DNA of 30,442 nt from Bacteroidota bacterium (GTDB lineage: Bacteria; Bacteroidota; Bacteroidia; Flavobacteriales; Flavobacteriaceae): contig JAJRSY010000330.1 in the NCBI GenBank assembly GCA_024278565.1, positions 1-30,442 of the forward strand, given 5' to 3'. This document shows, piece after piece, positions 16,133-25,146 of this stretch. Position 1 is the stretch's first letter, and every line of letters starts with the position of its first letter. The notes under the pieces were generated by a model. The model ran no database searches. It was not told the origin of the DNA and saw only the letters and a list, made by a program, of their open reading frames with translations. The position numbers and the translations under genes were made by a program.

Positions 16133-17134
16133 TCAATCTTTTATTAATGTATCAAACTTACTCTCTTGATGTACGAAGTGTGACCATACGATGGACTTCG
16201 TGGTATAGTAATTTAGTATAAAATTGGCTTTTTCCCTTTTCCTGTACATTTTCCCAAAATGCCTGTAAAAGCTGAAGTGGGCACGTAAAATGGCAAAACA
16301 GTGGTTGAACTTTAGCTGAAGTACAAAACGTACACCCGCAACACCGTCAAGCAATAAACGTATGAAAATGATGGGGAAGGCCTTTCTTCTTGGAAGGTTC
16401 TTGGTAATGGAGAACAGTGAGTTTCTGAAATTCAGATAAGTTTTCTGTGGGTTCATGTTGCTCAGGGTAGACCCTCCTAAATGGTATACCTTGGATGTGC
16501 CCACATAGTATACCTTGTGCCCTCTGTTTTTTGCCCGCCAGCAAAGATCCACTTCTTCTTGGTGGGCGAAATAATCCTCGTCGAACCCACCAAGGCTATT
16601 GTAAAGTCCACTATTTATGAACATACAGGCTCCTGTGGCCCAAAAAATCTCTCGTATATCATCATATTGACCTTCATCTTTTTCCAATGCTTGAAAAACA
16701 CGGCCCCTGCAAAAAGGGTAGCCAAGTTGATCTATAAACCCCCCTGCCGCACCCGCATACTCGAAATGGCTCCTTCGTTTTAAATCCAATATCTTGGGTT
16801 GAATGATCCCCGCATTGGGTAGCTCTTTAAAAGTTTTTATAATGGGCATTAGCCAATTTTCAGAAACTTCAACATCAGAGTTCAACAGGCAGTACACATC
16901 TGCCTTAATATGTTCTAGGGCATCGTTGTAGCCCTTGGCGAAGCCACCGTTAGTTGTGTTTTGAACGATTTGTATTGAAGGGTAGTTCGCCTTGATAAAA
17001 GCAACCGAACCATCGGTCGATGCATTATCGGCAACGTAAATATCCGCTCCTTCCGAGTATTTGGTGACCGACGGCAGGTAACTTTTTAAAAGCTCCTCTC
17101 CGTTCCAGTTCAGTATGACAATGGCTATACGCAA
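16133..17134 (-). CDS. GT2-family glycosyltransferase (rhamnosyltransferase-like)
   Basis: A 333-residue GT-A-fold enzyme. It begins MRIAIVILNWNGEELL, then has the nucleotide-sugar site VADNASTDGSVAFI, the DxD-equivalent LLNSDVEV and the acceptor region WATGACMFINSG...LGGFDEDYFAHQEEVDLCWR. Enzymes of this type add a sugar, often rhamnose, to lipid-linked or cell-surface glycans. Part of the C-terminal region is amphipathic and may bind the membrane. It lies 12 bp after the HsdR-N-like gene on the same strand, so the two are probably co-transcribed. No other polysaccharide genes are near, so it may act on a housekeeping glycan. Confidence 0.87.
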   Translation of the reverse strand: MRIAIVILNWNGEELLKSYLPSVTKYSEGADIYVADNASTDGSVAFIKANYPSIQIVQNTTNGGFAKGYNDALEHIKADVYCLLNSDVEVSENWLMPIIKTFKELPNAGIIQPKILDLKRRSHFEYAGAAGGFIDQLGYPFCRGRVFQALEKDEGQYDDIREIFWATGACMFINSGLYNSLGGFDEDYFAHQEEVDLCWRAKNRGHKVYYVGTSKVYHLGGSTLSNMNPQKTYLNFRNSLFSITKNLPRRKAFPIIFIRLLLDGVAGVRFVLQLKFNHCFAILRAHFSFYRHFGKMYRKREKANFILNYYTTKSIVWSHFVHQESKFDTLIKD

Positions 17135-17146
17135 AACGATGGCAAA

Positions 17147-17593
17147 TTAACGGCTAAAATCAGGAATATCCTTTAGAAATATATATTTTTCTTGCTCAAA
17201 ATCCATTTTACAATAAAAATGCCGCAATCCGTTGGTCACGATCAAATATTCCGCTTTCAAGTTCATATTGTACCGTGCGATCTGGTCGAAGGTGTTTTGG
17301 TCTATTTTTATTTTCGGGGCTTTACATTCAACCAAAATTTTGATCGATCCATCTGAATTGAAGACCACTACATCATATCTTTTTTTTATTGAATTCAAAG
17401 TGAGCTGTTTCTCAACATTGATATGGCTTTCAGGATACCCCTTGTCTTCGATCAAATGGTGGACTAAGTGTTGGCGAACCCATTCCTCGGGCTGCAGAAC
17501 CACGAACTTTTTACGGATCACATCAAAAATATGGACTTTATTTTCGTTATTTTTGAAACGAAAATGGTATACCGGAAAATTCAATGGTAACAT
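17147..17593 (-). CDS. Stand-alone HsdR N-terminal-like (PD-(D/E)xK) protein
   Basis: A 148-residue protein matching only the N-terminal nuclease-like domain of type I restriction HsdR subunits. The nuclease-fold core is visible: RYDVVVF (Asp), then ILVECKAPK (Glu-x-Lys), then FDQIARYNMNLKAEYLIVTNG. No helicase, methylase or specificity gene is near, so it is not a restriction system. In Bacteroidota this small protein is commonly encoded next to holA. The ATG at 17593 is preferred over a longer frame from 17632, which would overlap holA and add non-family residues. It starts 26 bp from the divergent holA and precedes the glycosyltransferase by 12 bp. Role unknown; a DNA-structure nuclease is an inference. 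Confidence 0.8.
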   Translation of the reverse strand: MLPLNFPVYHFRFKNNENKVHIFDVIRKKFVVLQPEEWVRQHLVHHLIEDKGYPESHINVEKQLTLNSIKKRYDVVVFNSDGSIKILVECKAPKIKIDQNTFDQIARYNMNLKAEYLIVTNGLRHFYCKMDFEQEKYIFLKDIPDFSR

Positions 17594-17619
17594 TTCACAA
17601 ATTTGATGATTTTTTTTGG

Positions 17620-18618
17620 ATGGAAGAAGCAAAACAAATAGTAAGGGACATCGCTGCCGGAAATATCAAACCCATTTATTTGCTGACGGGTGAAGAGCCC
17701 TATTATATTGATAAAATAGCAGAATTCATTGAAAAGAACGTGCTTGCCCAAGAGGAGCAAGGCTTCAATCAGGTGGTGCTATATGGTAAGGAAGTGTCAA
17801 TAGAGGATATTGTGGGTAGTGCAAAAAGATACCCCATGATGGCAGAAAGACAGGTTGTTATTGTTAAAGAAGCGCAGCACTTGGCCAGATCAATTGAAAA
17901 ATTGGTAGCGTATGCCGAAAACCCCCAGCCCACTACCGTTTTGGTGCTTTGTTATAAATACAACAAGTTCGATAAACGTAAAAAAATATATAAGCTCATC
18001 AAAAAAAACGGAATCTGTTTTGAAAGCAAGAAGTTGTACGAAAACCAAGTCTCAGACTGGATTCGCAAGAATTTGCAGGCTAAGGGGTATCAAATTACAC
18101 CCAAAGCGGCTATTATGCTGGTTGAGTTTTTGGGCACTGATTTAAGTAAGATAAGCAACGAGCTTGAAAAATTACAATCGGTGCTATCAAAAGAGACCGA
18201 AATTTCCCCTTTGCACATTGAAGAACATATTGGCATAAGTAAAGACTACAATAATTTTGAATTAAAGAAGGCGATCGGTGAACGAAATGTAACCAAGGCC
18301 ACACGAATACTCAATTATTTTTCCCAAAACCCGAAGGCTAATCCTTTTGTTGTCACCATTACTTTGCTGAACACCTTTTTTACGCAGTTGTTGAAGTACC
18401 ATGGTATGCGGGACCATAACCCCAAAAGTGTGGCCAGTATTTTGGGTATCAACCCTTATTTTGTGAGTGAATATCAGGTTGCGGCCAAAAATTATCCCAT
18501 GAAAAAAGTAAGTGCTATCATAGCACATCTTCGTGTGCTTGACCTGAAAGGAAAAGGGGTAGGGGCAAATATATCACAGGAAGATCTACTCAAAGAACTG
18601 CTCGTGAAGATCATTTAG
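17620..18618 (+). CDS. holA: DNA polymerase III subunit delta
   Basis: A 332-residue clamp-loader subunit that opens the beta clamp during replication. The N-terminus (MEEAKQIVRDIAAGNIKPIYLLTGEEPYYIDKI) is the delta-subunit opening, 'PIYLLTGEE' standing where active AAA+ proteins have a Walker A. Then follow the beta-contacting region, ERQVVIVKEAQ, LVLCYKYNKFDKRKKIYK, and the C-terminal helical collar with LNTFFTQLLKYHGM. Length fits the family. The ATG at 17620 is preferred over one at 17584, which would add 12 residues not typical of the family and overlap the divergent gene. Only 26 bp separate it from that gene, so at least one promoter must lie within a coding region. Confidence 0.88.
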   Translation: MEEAKQIVRDIAAGNIKPIYLLTGEEPYYIDKIAEFIEKNVLAQEEQGFNQVVLYGKEVSIEDIVGSAKRYPMMAERQVVIVKEAQHLARSIEKLVAYAENPQPTTVLVLCYKYNKFDKRKKIYKLIKKNGICFESKKLYENQVSDWIRKNLQAKGYQITPKAAIMLVEFLGTDLSKISNELEKLQSVLSKETEISPLHIEEHIGISKDYNNFELKKAIGERNVTKATRILNYFSQNPKANPFVVTITLLNTFFTQLLKYHGMRDHNPKSVASILGINPYFVSEYQVAAKNYPMKKVSAIIAHLRVLDLKGKGVGANISQEDLLKELLVKII

Positions 18619-18937
18619 ATTTATTCTTCGACAGTATTATTTTTAACTTGTCACTATTGATGTTTTGACTATTTCCACTTTCAGTAATTTGGGTGAATCC
18701 AAACTCTTAAACTCCCCCCTGCTTTGATAGGGTTGAAAAGTTGGTGGTTTAGACATTTTAACACGGTTAAGTCAAACTCCTAAACTTATTTTTTAAACCC
18801 TTGAACTTACTTTCAAAACGCCTAAACTATGCCCGCCTGCCATGCCTACGGCAGGTAAACCGCGCCATATTAATTTGGGAAAAACACTGTACAGAACAGT
18901 CGTAAACTTAGAACAGCCCCTAAATTAATTGAAGCAA
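18619..18937. repeat. Intergenic region with dispersed repeat copy A and a GC hairpin
   Basis: This gap between the 3' ends of holA and the E1 gene has no coding content. AGTTGGTGGTTTAGACATTT, ending in ACTCCTAAACTT (18739-18787), and then TTTTTTAAACCC to CCTAAACTATG (18790-18831) recur with the same order at 30173-30214 and 30319-30350. Directly after, CCTGCC (18836-18841) pairs with GGCAGG (18850-18855) across an 8-nt loop. The copy pair argues for a dispersed non-coding repeat family in this genome. Confidence 0.6.
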
Positions 18938-21349
18938 TCAGCGTAGTTTTGGGTAATCTTTTGGGTGGGCCTCGTGCATTATACCATATACTTTCTCAAA
19001 AACATCTTCACGATTGGGTTTTGAGAAATAGTCGCCATCAGTACCATATGCCGGTCTATGTGCTTTTGCGGTCAGGGTTTGTGGTGCGCTGTCCAAATAC
19101 TTATAAGCACCTTGTTTTTCGATGATCTCATTGAGAAGATAGGCAGAACATCCCCCGGGAACATCTTCATCTATCACCAACAGTCTGTTGGTTTTTTTGA
19201 TGCTTTCAAGAACGTCGTGATTGATGTCAAACGGCAATAAGGATTGTGCATCCACTACTTCAGAATGAATCCCTACTTCTCTTAACTCTTTGGCGGCTTT
19301 TAAAACAATGCGCAGGGTAGATCCATAAGAAACCAAAGTGATATCAGTACCTTGCACCATGGTTTCGACCAGCCCGATCGGCGTACAGAATTCGCCAAAA
19401 TTTTTGGGCTTGCGCTCTTTCAGCCGATACCCGTTAAGGCTTTCAATGACCAAGGCGGGTTCGTCACTTTTTAAAAGCGTGTTGTAAAAGCCAGCTGCCT
19501 GTGTCATGTTTCTTGGTGAGAGAATATACATGCCCCTCAATACATGGATCAGGCCTCCCATTTGTGACCCTGAGTGCCAAATACCCTCCAAACGGTGGCC
19601 ACGGGTTCGTACAATGAGCGGTGCTTTTTGTTTGCCATAGGAGCGGTATCTTAAAGTGGCCAGATCATCTGTCAATGTTGACATGGCATAAAAAATGTAA
19701 TCCAAATACTGTATTTCGGCAATGGGGCGTAGGCCTCGTAATGCCATTCCAATGCCTTGACCTATTATTGTCGATTCGCGAATACCAGTATCGGTAACTC
19801 GATTTTCACCGTATTTTTTTTGAAGTCCTTCAAGACCTTGGTTGACATCACCAATATTACCCGTGTCTTCACCGAAAATCAACAATTCGGGGAATTTACC
19901 CAATAATTCATCAAAATTATCCCTCAAGATGATTCTGCCATCCACTTTTTCAGAATCAATATCATAGATTGGTTTCACCCCGGCAATCGATGTAGTCTTA
20001 TTTGAATGTTCATTATATAGATGTCGGCTGTTTTTCGACTGGGAATCTTCTATGAAACGGTTTGTCCATTCCATTAAAGCATTTTTTTCAACTGTATTTT
20101 CACCCAGTAGAAAACGCAATGCTCTTCTAGCACTTGAAGCCAAATCTTTTTTTAAAGGCTCTTCAATCGCAATAAGGTCATTTTTGATCTTACTGATAAA
20201 ACTCTTGTTTTTACTCGTATTTACTAGATTGTTCAAAAGCACCAATAGTGAGTTCTTTGCTTGATTATGTACCTCCAAATGTTCTGCCCATGCTTCCTTT
20301 TTCGCTGTTCTTACGGTTCTGATTATGGTCTTTTCAATATCGTTTAGTTCTTCTTGGGTAGAAATGTTTGATTTCAGAATCCATTCTTTGAACCGCTTAT
20401 TGCAGTCGTACTCCTTTTCCCAGGCCAAACGTTGTTCATTCTTGTATCTTTCGTGGGAACCTGAAGAGGAATGCCCTTGTGGCTGGGTCAGCTCGATCAC
20501 GTGTATTATGACGGGTACATGTTCTTCCCTTGCTATATCAGATGCGTTTTCGTAGGCATGTATCAAAGCTGTATAGTCCCAGCCTTTTACTTTTATCATT
20601 TCATACCCTTTGTGCTCGCCATCGCGTTGAAACCCTGCGAGCACTTTTGAAATATCTTCTTTTGTAGTATGGTATTTTGCGGGTACGGATATGCCATATT
20701 CATCATCCCAAATACTGATTACCATTGGTACTTGCAGCACGCCCCCTGCGTTGATGGTCTCAAAAAAAAGTCCTTCGCTCGTACTTGCATTTCCTATGGT
20801 GCCCCAGGCTACCTCGTTACCTTGAACTGAAAATTTAGAGGAATCCATATCTTTTAGGTTTCTATATACCTTTGATGCTTGAGCCAGCCCTAAGAGTCTT
20901 GGCATTTGACCAGCTGTACAAGAAATATCGGCACTACTGTTTTTTTGTTCTGTGAGGTTTCGCCATGTACCGTCTTCGTTTAGGCTGTAGGTCAAAAAAT
21001 GTCCTCCCATTTGCCTACCAGCGCCCATAGGTTCTTTTTCAAGGTCGGTGGTGGCATAAAGGGCATGAAAAAATGCTTTTGGGGGTAATAGCCCCAATGC
21101 CATCATAAAGGTCTGATCCCGGTAGTAGCCACTTCTAAAATCACCATTCTTAAATGAACGGGCCATTGCCAATTGGGGAAGTTCTTTACCATCACCGAAA
21201 ATCCCGAATTTTGCCTTACCCGTCAAGACTTCCTTTCGCCCCAATAGGCTGCATGTTCTACTCAAAAAGGCCAACTTGTAATCTGCCAGTATTTGGGCAC
21301 TGAAATCGTCATATGAAATAGTATTATTGGTTTCAGAAGGAATAATCAT
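18938..21349 (-). CDS. Fused 2-oxoacid dehydrogenase E1 (alpha-beta), thiamine-diphosphate enzyme
   Basis: An 803-residue fusion of the E1 alpha and beta chains, as is usual in Bacteroidota. The alpha half (about 1-390) has YYRDQTFMMALGL, GRQMGGHF and the ThDP/Mg region WGTIGNASTSEG (from Trp182) with WDDEYGISVP. The beta half (about 465-795) has FGEDTGNIGDVNQGLEGL, RVTDTGIRESTIIGQGIGMAL, PLIVRTRGHRLEGIWHSGSQ and VVDAQSLLPFD. It decarboxylates a 2-oxoacid and passes the acyl group to E2 lipoyl domains. By family it is most likely branched-chain oxoacid dehydrogenase, but pyruvate is possible. No E2 or E3 gene is in the window. A good promoter lies at 21369-21400, so it appears to be a single-gene unit. 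Confidence 0.9.
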   Translation of the reverse strand: MIIPSETNNTISYDDFSAQILADYKLAFLSRTCSLLGRKEVLTGKAKFGIFGDGKELPQLAMARSFKNGDFRSGYYRDQTFMMALGLLPPKAFFHALYATTDLEKEPMGAGRQMGGHFLTYSLNEDGTWRNLTEQKNSSADISCTAGQMPRLLGLAQASKVYRNLKDMDSSKFSVQGNEVAWGTIGNASTSEGLFFETINAGGVLQVPMVISIWDDEYGISVPAKYHTTKEDISKVLAGFQRDGEHKGYEMIKVKGWDYTALIHAYENASDIAREEHVPVIIHVIELTQPQGHSSSGSHERYKNEQRLAWEKEYDCNKRFKEWILKSNISTQEELNDIEKTIIRTVRTAKKEAWAEHLEVHNQAKNSLLVLLNNLVNTSKNKSFISKIKNDLIAIEEPLKKDLASSARRALRFLLGENTVEKNALMEWTNRFIEDSQSKNSRHLYNEHSNKTTSIAGVKPIYDIDSEKVDGRIILRDNFDELLGKFPELLIFGEDTGNIGDVNQGLEGLQKKYGENRVTDTGIRESTIIGQGIGMALRGLRPIAEIQYLDYIFYAMSTLTDDLATLRYRSYGKQKAPLIVRTRGHRLEGIWHSGSQMGGLIHVLRGMYILSPRNMTQAAGFYNTLLKSDEPALVIESLNGYRLKERKPKNFGEFCTPIGLVETMVQGTDITLVSYGSTLRIVLKAAKELREVGIHSEVVDAQSLLPFDINHDVLESIKKTNRLLVIDEDVPGGCSAYLLNEIIEKQGAYKYLDSAPQTLTAKAHRPAYGTDGDYFSKPNREDVFEKVYGIMHEAHPKDYPKLR

Positions 21350-21368
21350 TGACTGGGATGGGTTTTTA

Positions 21369-21400
21369 CAAAAATACTCAAAGGACTCGATTATTGCAAC
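21369..21400 (-). promoter_or_regulatory. Candidate promoter of the fused E1 gene
   Basis: On the minus strand GTTG (21400-21397), 20 bp, then TATTTTTG (21376-21369), a perfect TAnnTTTG. The ATG is at 21349, giving a short leader of about 13 nt. Both boxes and the spacing fit the Bacteroidota sigma-A type. Confidence 0.55.
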
Positions 21401-21559
21401 CTTTGAAAAGGCATATTTATTTAGTATTGTCCGAGAAGAAATACTTGTCTGCCATACCGCCCGCCTAGCCGGTTTTAATCGGGTAACAGTAATGTTTATT
21501 CAATAATTATCGAAAAAAAAGAAAAGGATTGTATGTGGTGTTTTGGTCTTGATATAGGG

Positions 21560-24409
21560 TTAGAACCACTTTCTAGTGAAAAGACCCGTAAGCGTTTTTG
21601 TACTGACCGTTACTATAAACCTGATTCTTTCACCGTAGTTGGGTTGTGATACTTCCCAACCATTATTTGAGTACAGGGGAAAATACAGTTCGAAATAATC
21701 GGTGACCAAATTCAATCTCACTCCTGAATCATATACAAATTCCCCATCTACCCCCTTGTTCTTTACAACACCTATATCACCGTAGAGTTCAACCCATTTC
21801 CAAAGGTTGATGCTGGTATTGGCGGTAACCATCCAATCATTGGAAAAACGAAAGCGTTCGTCTAAAAATGACTTAAAGCCACCTTCGGCAATAACGATCT
21901 GCTGGCTATAGATGCCCGACCCTTCCGATCTACCTAAATAACCGTGATCGAATAGATAATCGGTTGGGCGATCCAATGCAAAACTGAAGAAGTCGGATTC
22001 CGTTTTGTTACTCAAAAATTTACCGGCATAAAGCCTTAGGTTGAATTGCCTGTTGTTCTGAAATAGTTTCCGGTATTCAAATTCAGCCACCAATTTGGAG
22101 AACTTGCCAGCGTATTGAAAATCTAAAAACCAAGACCTGTAATCAATTATATCGTTTTCGATATTGATATACCGGGCATTAAAGACGCTGTAATCAGGAT
22201 TTTCGGAATCATTTCTTAAATCGGTGAATTGCTCATCGATATCCCTGAAAATATTCAGGTATCTAAAAGAGAGGAACTGCCTTTTGTTCGACAGTAGGTC
22301 ATCTGGTCTCCAACCAAAGCGTAAAGAAGGGGTAAGGGTAGAATAACGTGAATTAACGTTAAAATGCGAAGTGGAGCCCCTAATGCCATAATTTGCCACA
22401 TAAAGCCCCGTTTTACTCAAATACTTTCTATAGGTTAGTTTGCCATAGCCTACAAATGCCTTTTCACGGAAGGAATAGGAGGGGGCAAAATCATATAAAA
22501 AAGGTCTTTCTAAAAAGGTCTTATTGTAGAGGCGCAGGCCGGGCGCCCAACCGTCATAAATATTGAAATTTACGACTGGCACGTAAAACACTTGATTGAG
22601 ATATGGGTTTTCTGTATCTTGGAAAAAAGTGAATTTCAGTTTTTTGTTTCCAAAAAATGAACCTTTTAGAGATTTCCAATTGTCTCGTTGATTGAATTCT
22701 GGAATAGAATGGTCGTAGTTCAAAACGAGCCGCTCCTCACCATTTCTCGGAATTGTAAAGGTCTTTTCAGTTTTTATATTATTAAACCAATACTTTGATA
22801 CAATTGAGTCGTTTTTTAGGCCAAAAAGAGAAATGGGCACATTAGTTCCCTCTTTGTTCTTTAAAGTAATGGTGAGCGAATCTTTTGTTTTATCGACCTT
22901 TTTGATCTTAAAATCAATGATCCTATCGGTAGAAACATAGTCATTAAAGAACCAATCGATGTTTTTATCTACAGATCTTTTTAGAATTGATTCGAAATCC
23001 AATATCTTGACCCTGCTCAATTGGTAATGCTTATAGAAGGTTTTGATACTCTTGTCTACCTTATCTTTGCCAGCATAACTGGCTAGGTAAGACAGCCCAA
23101 GACCTGCTTTGTATTTATTGGCTATTTTTTGATTGAACTTGATCAATGAATCGTTGGGCGTTATCAAGGACTGGCTCAGCCCTTTACGGGCGGTCAGCAT
23201 ATATAGAAAAGGGTATTGTTCGTTGAAACCCATTTTGGCAAGATTAAAACTGCGAATACCCCATATTTCAGACAATTTGCCCAATAATTTCTGGTCTGGG
23301 TAAAATTCTTCGACGTAGGCTATCATTAGGTAATTGGCAATGGCATCGGTCAGCCATTGTTCTTTTCTAGGGTTTAGGTAAAGGGTCTCTTCCAGCATAT
23401 TGATCAGGGCGGTTTTCAATATTTTCATTTCGAATTGAAACTGCTCTTCATACGGTCTAATGAATGATGGAAGTTGATTGATGCCATATAACGGGTTTTT
23501 GTTGTAATCGATTTCGCTTACCAAAAGGTGGGAATGTGGATATTTGCCTAAATTTTTGGAAATAAACTTAGAAACCCTGTTTATAGATACCCCTTGAAAT
23601 AAGGCATCGTATTTTGATGCTTGAATATCGGTTGTCATTGTCAGGTCTGGCGTGACATGGGTGGTGAATTTTTTTGTTGGCCCAATGATGAGTTCGCAAC
23701 TTTTTTGCTGGTTTGCCTTTAATTGTGCCTGATTGTTGTACGAAAACCCGGAATTACTCAAAACTCGAAAATTAGAGGTCAAGAAAAGACTGTCAGGGAA
23801 CGAAAAATTTATCGTTGTCTGGGTAATTTCGGTATATAGGTCTTCTAAATTTTTGTTGGAGTACAAATGCCACTTACCGTCATACGCCGCAGGGGTCAGG
23901 TACCAATCTTTTAGATAGTACTCATTTTTGCTGCTGTACCCATACGGGGTGTATTTGTTGGGGGGTAACTTTACCGTATAGGTAATGAACAGTTTTGCCG
24001 ACTGGTTTGGGGGTAGGGGTTTGTTCAGTTTGAATTTTATGATGTCTTTTCCGGCTGTATGTTCCCAGTGCAGTCCTCTGTAGTCATCGTCAACGGCACT
24101 CATTATCGTGGTGTAGCCCCTTTCCTTGACTTTGGCCAAGTGTAGGCTTTTCTTGAATTGTTCCGCAAAACGTTTCGCAAGCCCGGTGTTTTTGTCCGAA
24201 TAAGCATTTGCCCAATCATTAAAGTAAATGGTACTGAGCGTTTTTTTTGAGGTATTCTTATAGGTGAATTCTTGTTGAATGTCCAATTCTTTGGTTTCAC
24301 CATTCAATTTTGCGGTAAGTGTGTTGGTATGCTGGGCAATAGAGGGCATGGCACCCAGAAAAAAGACCAGAATGCAAAAACCACCGTACCAATGAATTTT
24401 TTGTTTCAA
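21560..24409 (-). CDS. Outer-membrane beta-barrel protein with inactive M1-peptidase-like domain
   Basis: A 949-residue protein with a signal peptide (FCILVFFLGAMPSIAQ). About residues 27-480 follow the layout of M1 peptidases, with a beta domain (PLPPNQSAKLFITYTVKLPP) and a helical domain with LTDAIANYL (352-360) where active members have WLNEGFA. The zinc site HExxH is absent: the region around residues 325-375 has no histidine at all, and Asp355 stands in for the third-ligand Glu. From about 580 to the end the sequence alternates polar and aromatic residues as a beta-barrel and ends in ...GLFTRKWF, a C-terminal aromatic typical of BAM substrates. So a pseudo-peptidase sits in the periplasm on an outer-membrane barrel. 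It starts 8 bp after the LOG gene and is the last gene of the uvrA run. Function unknown. Confidence 0.8.
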   Translation of the reverse strand: MKQKIHWYGGFCILVFFLGAMPSIAQHTNTLTAKLNGETKELDIQQEFTYKNTSKKTLSTIYFNDWANAYSDKNTGLAKRFAEQFKKSLHLAKVKERGYTTIMSAVDDDYRGLHWEHTAGKDIIKFKLNKPLPPNQSAKLFITYTVKLPPNKYTPYGYSSKNEYYLKDWYLTPAAYDGKWHLYSNKNLEDLYTEITQTTINFSFPDSLFLTSNFRVLSNSGFSYNNQAQLKANQQKSCELIIGPTKKFTTHVTPDLTMTTDIQASKYDALFQGVSINRVSKFISKNLGKYPHSHLLVSEIDYNKNPLYGINQLPSFIRPYEEQFQFEMKILKTALINMLEETLYLNPRKEQWLTDAIANYLMIAYVEEFYPDQKLLGKLSEIWGIRSFNLAKMGFNEQYPFLYMLTARKGLSQSLITPNDSLIKFNQKIANKYKAGLGLSYLASYAGKDKVDKSIKTFYKHYQLSRVKILDFESILKRSVDKNIDWFFNDYVSTDRIIDFKIKKVDKTKDSLTITLKNKEGTNVPISLFGLKNDSIVSKYWFNNIKTEKTFTIPRNGEERLVLNYDHSIPEFNQRDNWKSLKGSFFGNKKLKFTFFQDTENPYLNQVFYVPVVNFNIYDGWAPGLRLYNKTFLERPFLYDFAPSYSFREKAFVGYGKLTYRKYLSKTGLYVANYGIRGSTSHFNVNSRYSTLTPSLRFGWRPDDLLSNKRQFLSFRYLNIFRDIDEQFTDLRNDSENPDYSVFNARYINIENDIIDYRSWFLDFQYAGKFSKLVAEFEYRKLFQNNRQFNLRLYAGKFLSNKTESDFFSFALDRPTDYLFDHGYLGRSEGSGIYSQQIVIAEGGFKSFLDERFRFSNDWMVTANTSINLWKWVELYGDIGVVKNKGVDGEFVYDSGVRLNLVTDYFELYFPLYSNNGWEVSQPNYGERIRFIVTVSTKTLTGLFTRKWF

Positions 24410-24417
24410 AATGAGTT

Positions 24418-25104
24418 TTAAAAATTCGGGCTTAATGAACGGCCCTTATAAAAGGTGTCCAATATATCTATCACTTCTTCCCCGGTATCCACTATTTTTA
24501 TAAGGTCTAAATCTTCCGGACTGATATTTCCGGCCTCGAGCATGGTGGTTTTCACCCAATCGAAGAGGCCTTTCCAGAAACTGCTCCCTACCAGAATAAT
24601 AGGGAATTTCTCGATCTTATGTGTCTGTATGAGGGTAAGGGCTTCAAAAAGCTCGTCTAAAGTGCCAAAACCGCCAGGCATTACCACAAACCCTTGTGAA
24701 TACTTGACAAACATGACCTTACGGACAAAAAAGTAGTCGAAATCAAGGCTTTTGTCTGCATCTATATACGGATTGTTGTGCTGTTCAAAGGGAAGATCGA
24801 TATTCAGCCCTACCGATGTTCCACCGGCCAAATGGGCACCTTTGTTGCCTGCTTCCATGAGACCTGGCCCCCCGCCGGTTATTACCCCGTAGCCGGCACC
24901 GGAAATATTTTTGGCGATCTCCACGGTCAATTTATAATATTTGTCATCCTCCTTGGTGCGCGCAGAGCCAAATATTGAAACACAGGGGCCTATTCGGCTC
25001 ATCCGTTCAAAACCATTTACGAATTCGCCCATAATCTTGAACAAGGCCCAAGAATCATTGGTTTTTATTTCGTTCCAACCTTTGTGATGCTGTTCTTTTC
25101 TCAT
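24418..25104 (-). CDS. LOG-family protein (cytokinin riboside 5'-phosphate phosphoribohydrolase type)
   Basis: A 228-residue Rossmann-fold protein with both family signatures: GGGPGLMEAGNKGA and PGGFGTLDE (143-151). Such enzymes cut the N-glycosidic bond of nucleoside 5'-monophosphates; the older label 'lysine decarboxylase' is wrong. In bacteria they serve nucleotide salvage or clean-up. It lies 42 bp after uvrA and 8 bp before the barrel protein gene, on one strand, suggesting a transcript that links a repair enzyme with a nucleotide hydrolase. No signal peptide. Confidence 0.9.
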   Translation of the reverse strand: MRKEQHHKGWNEIKTNDSWALFKIMGEFVNGFERMSRIGPCVSIFGSARTKEDDKYYKLTVEIAKNISGAGYGVITGGGPGLMEAGNKGAHLAGGTSVGLNIDLPFEQHNNPYIDADKSLDFDYFFVRKVMFVKYSQGFVVMPGGFGTLDELFEALTLIQTHKIEKFPIILVGSSFWKGLFDWVKTTMLEAGNISPEDLDLIKIVDTGEEVIDILDTFYKGRSLSPNF

Positions 25105-25146
25105 TGTAGCCCTTCTTTAACAATTACTTTTTTCATTTTCAATCAA

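Noticed and set aside
17147..17593. Type I restriction-modification system
   Set aside because: Only the HsdR N-terminal-like domain is present; no helicase part, hsdM or hsdS nearby.
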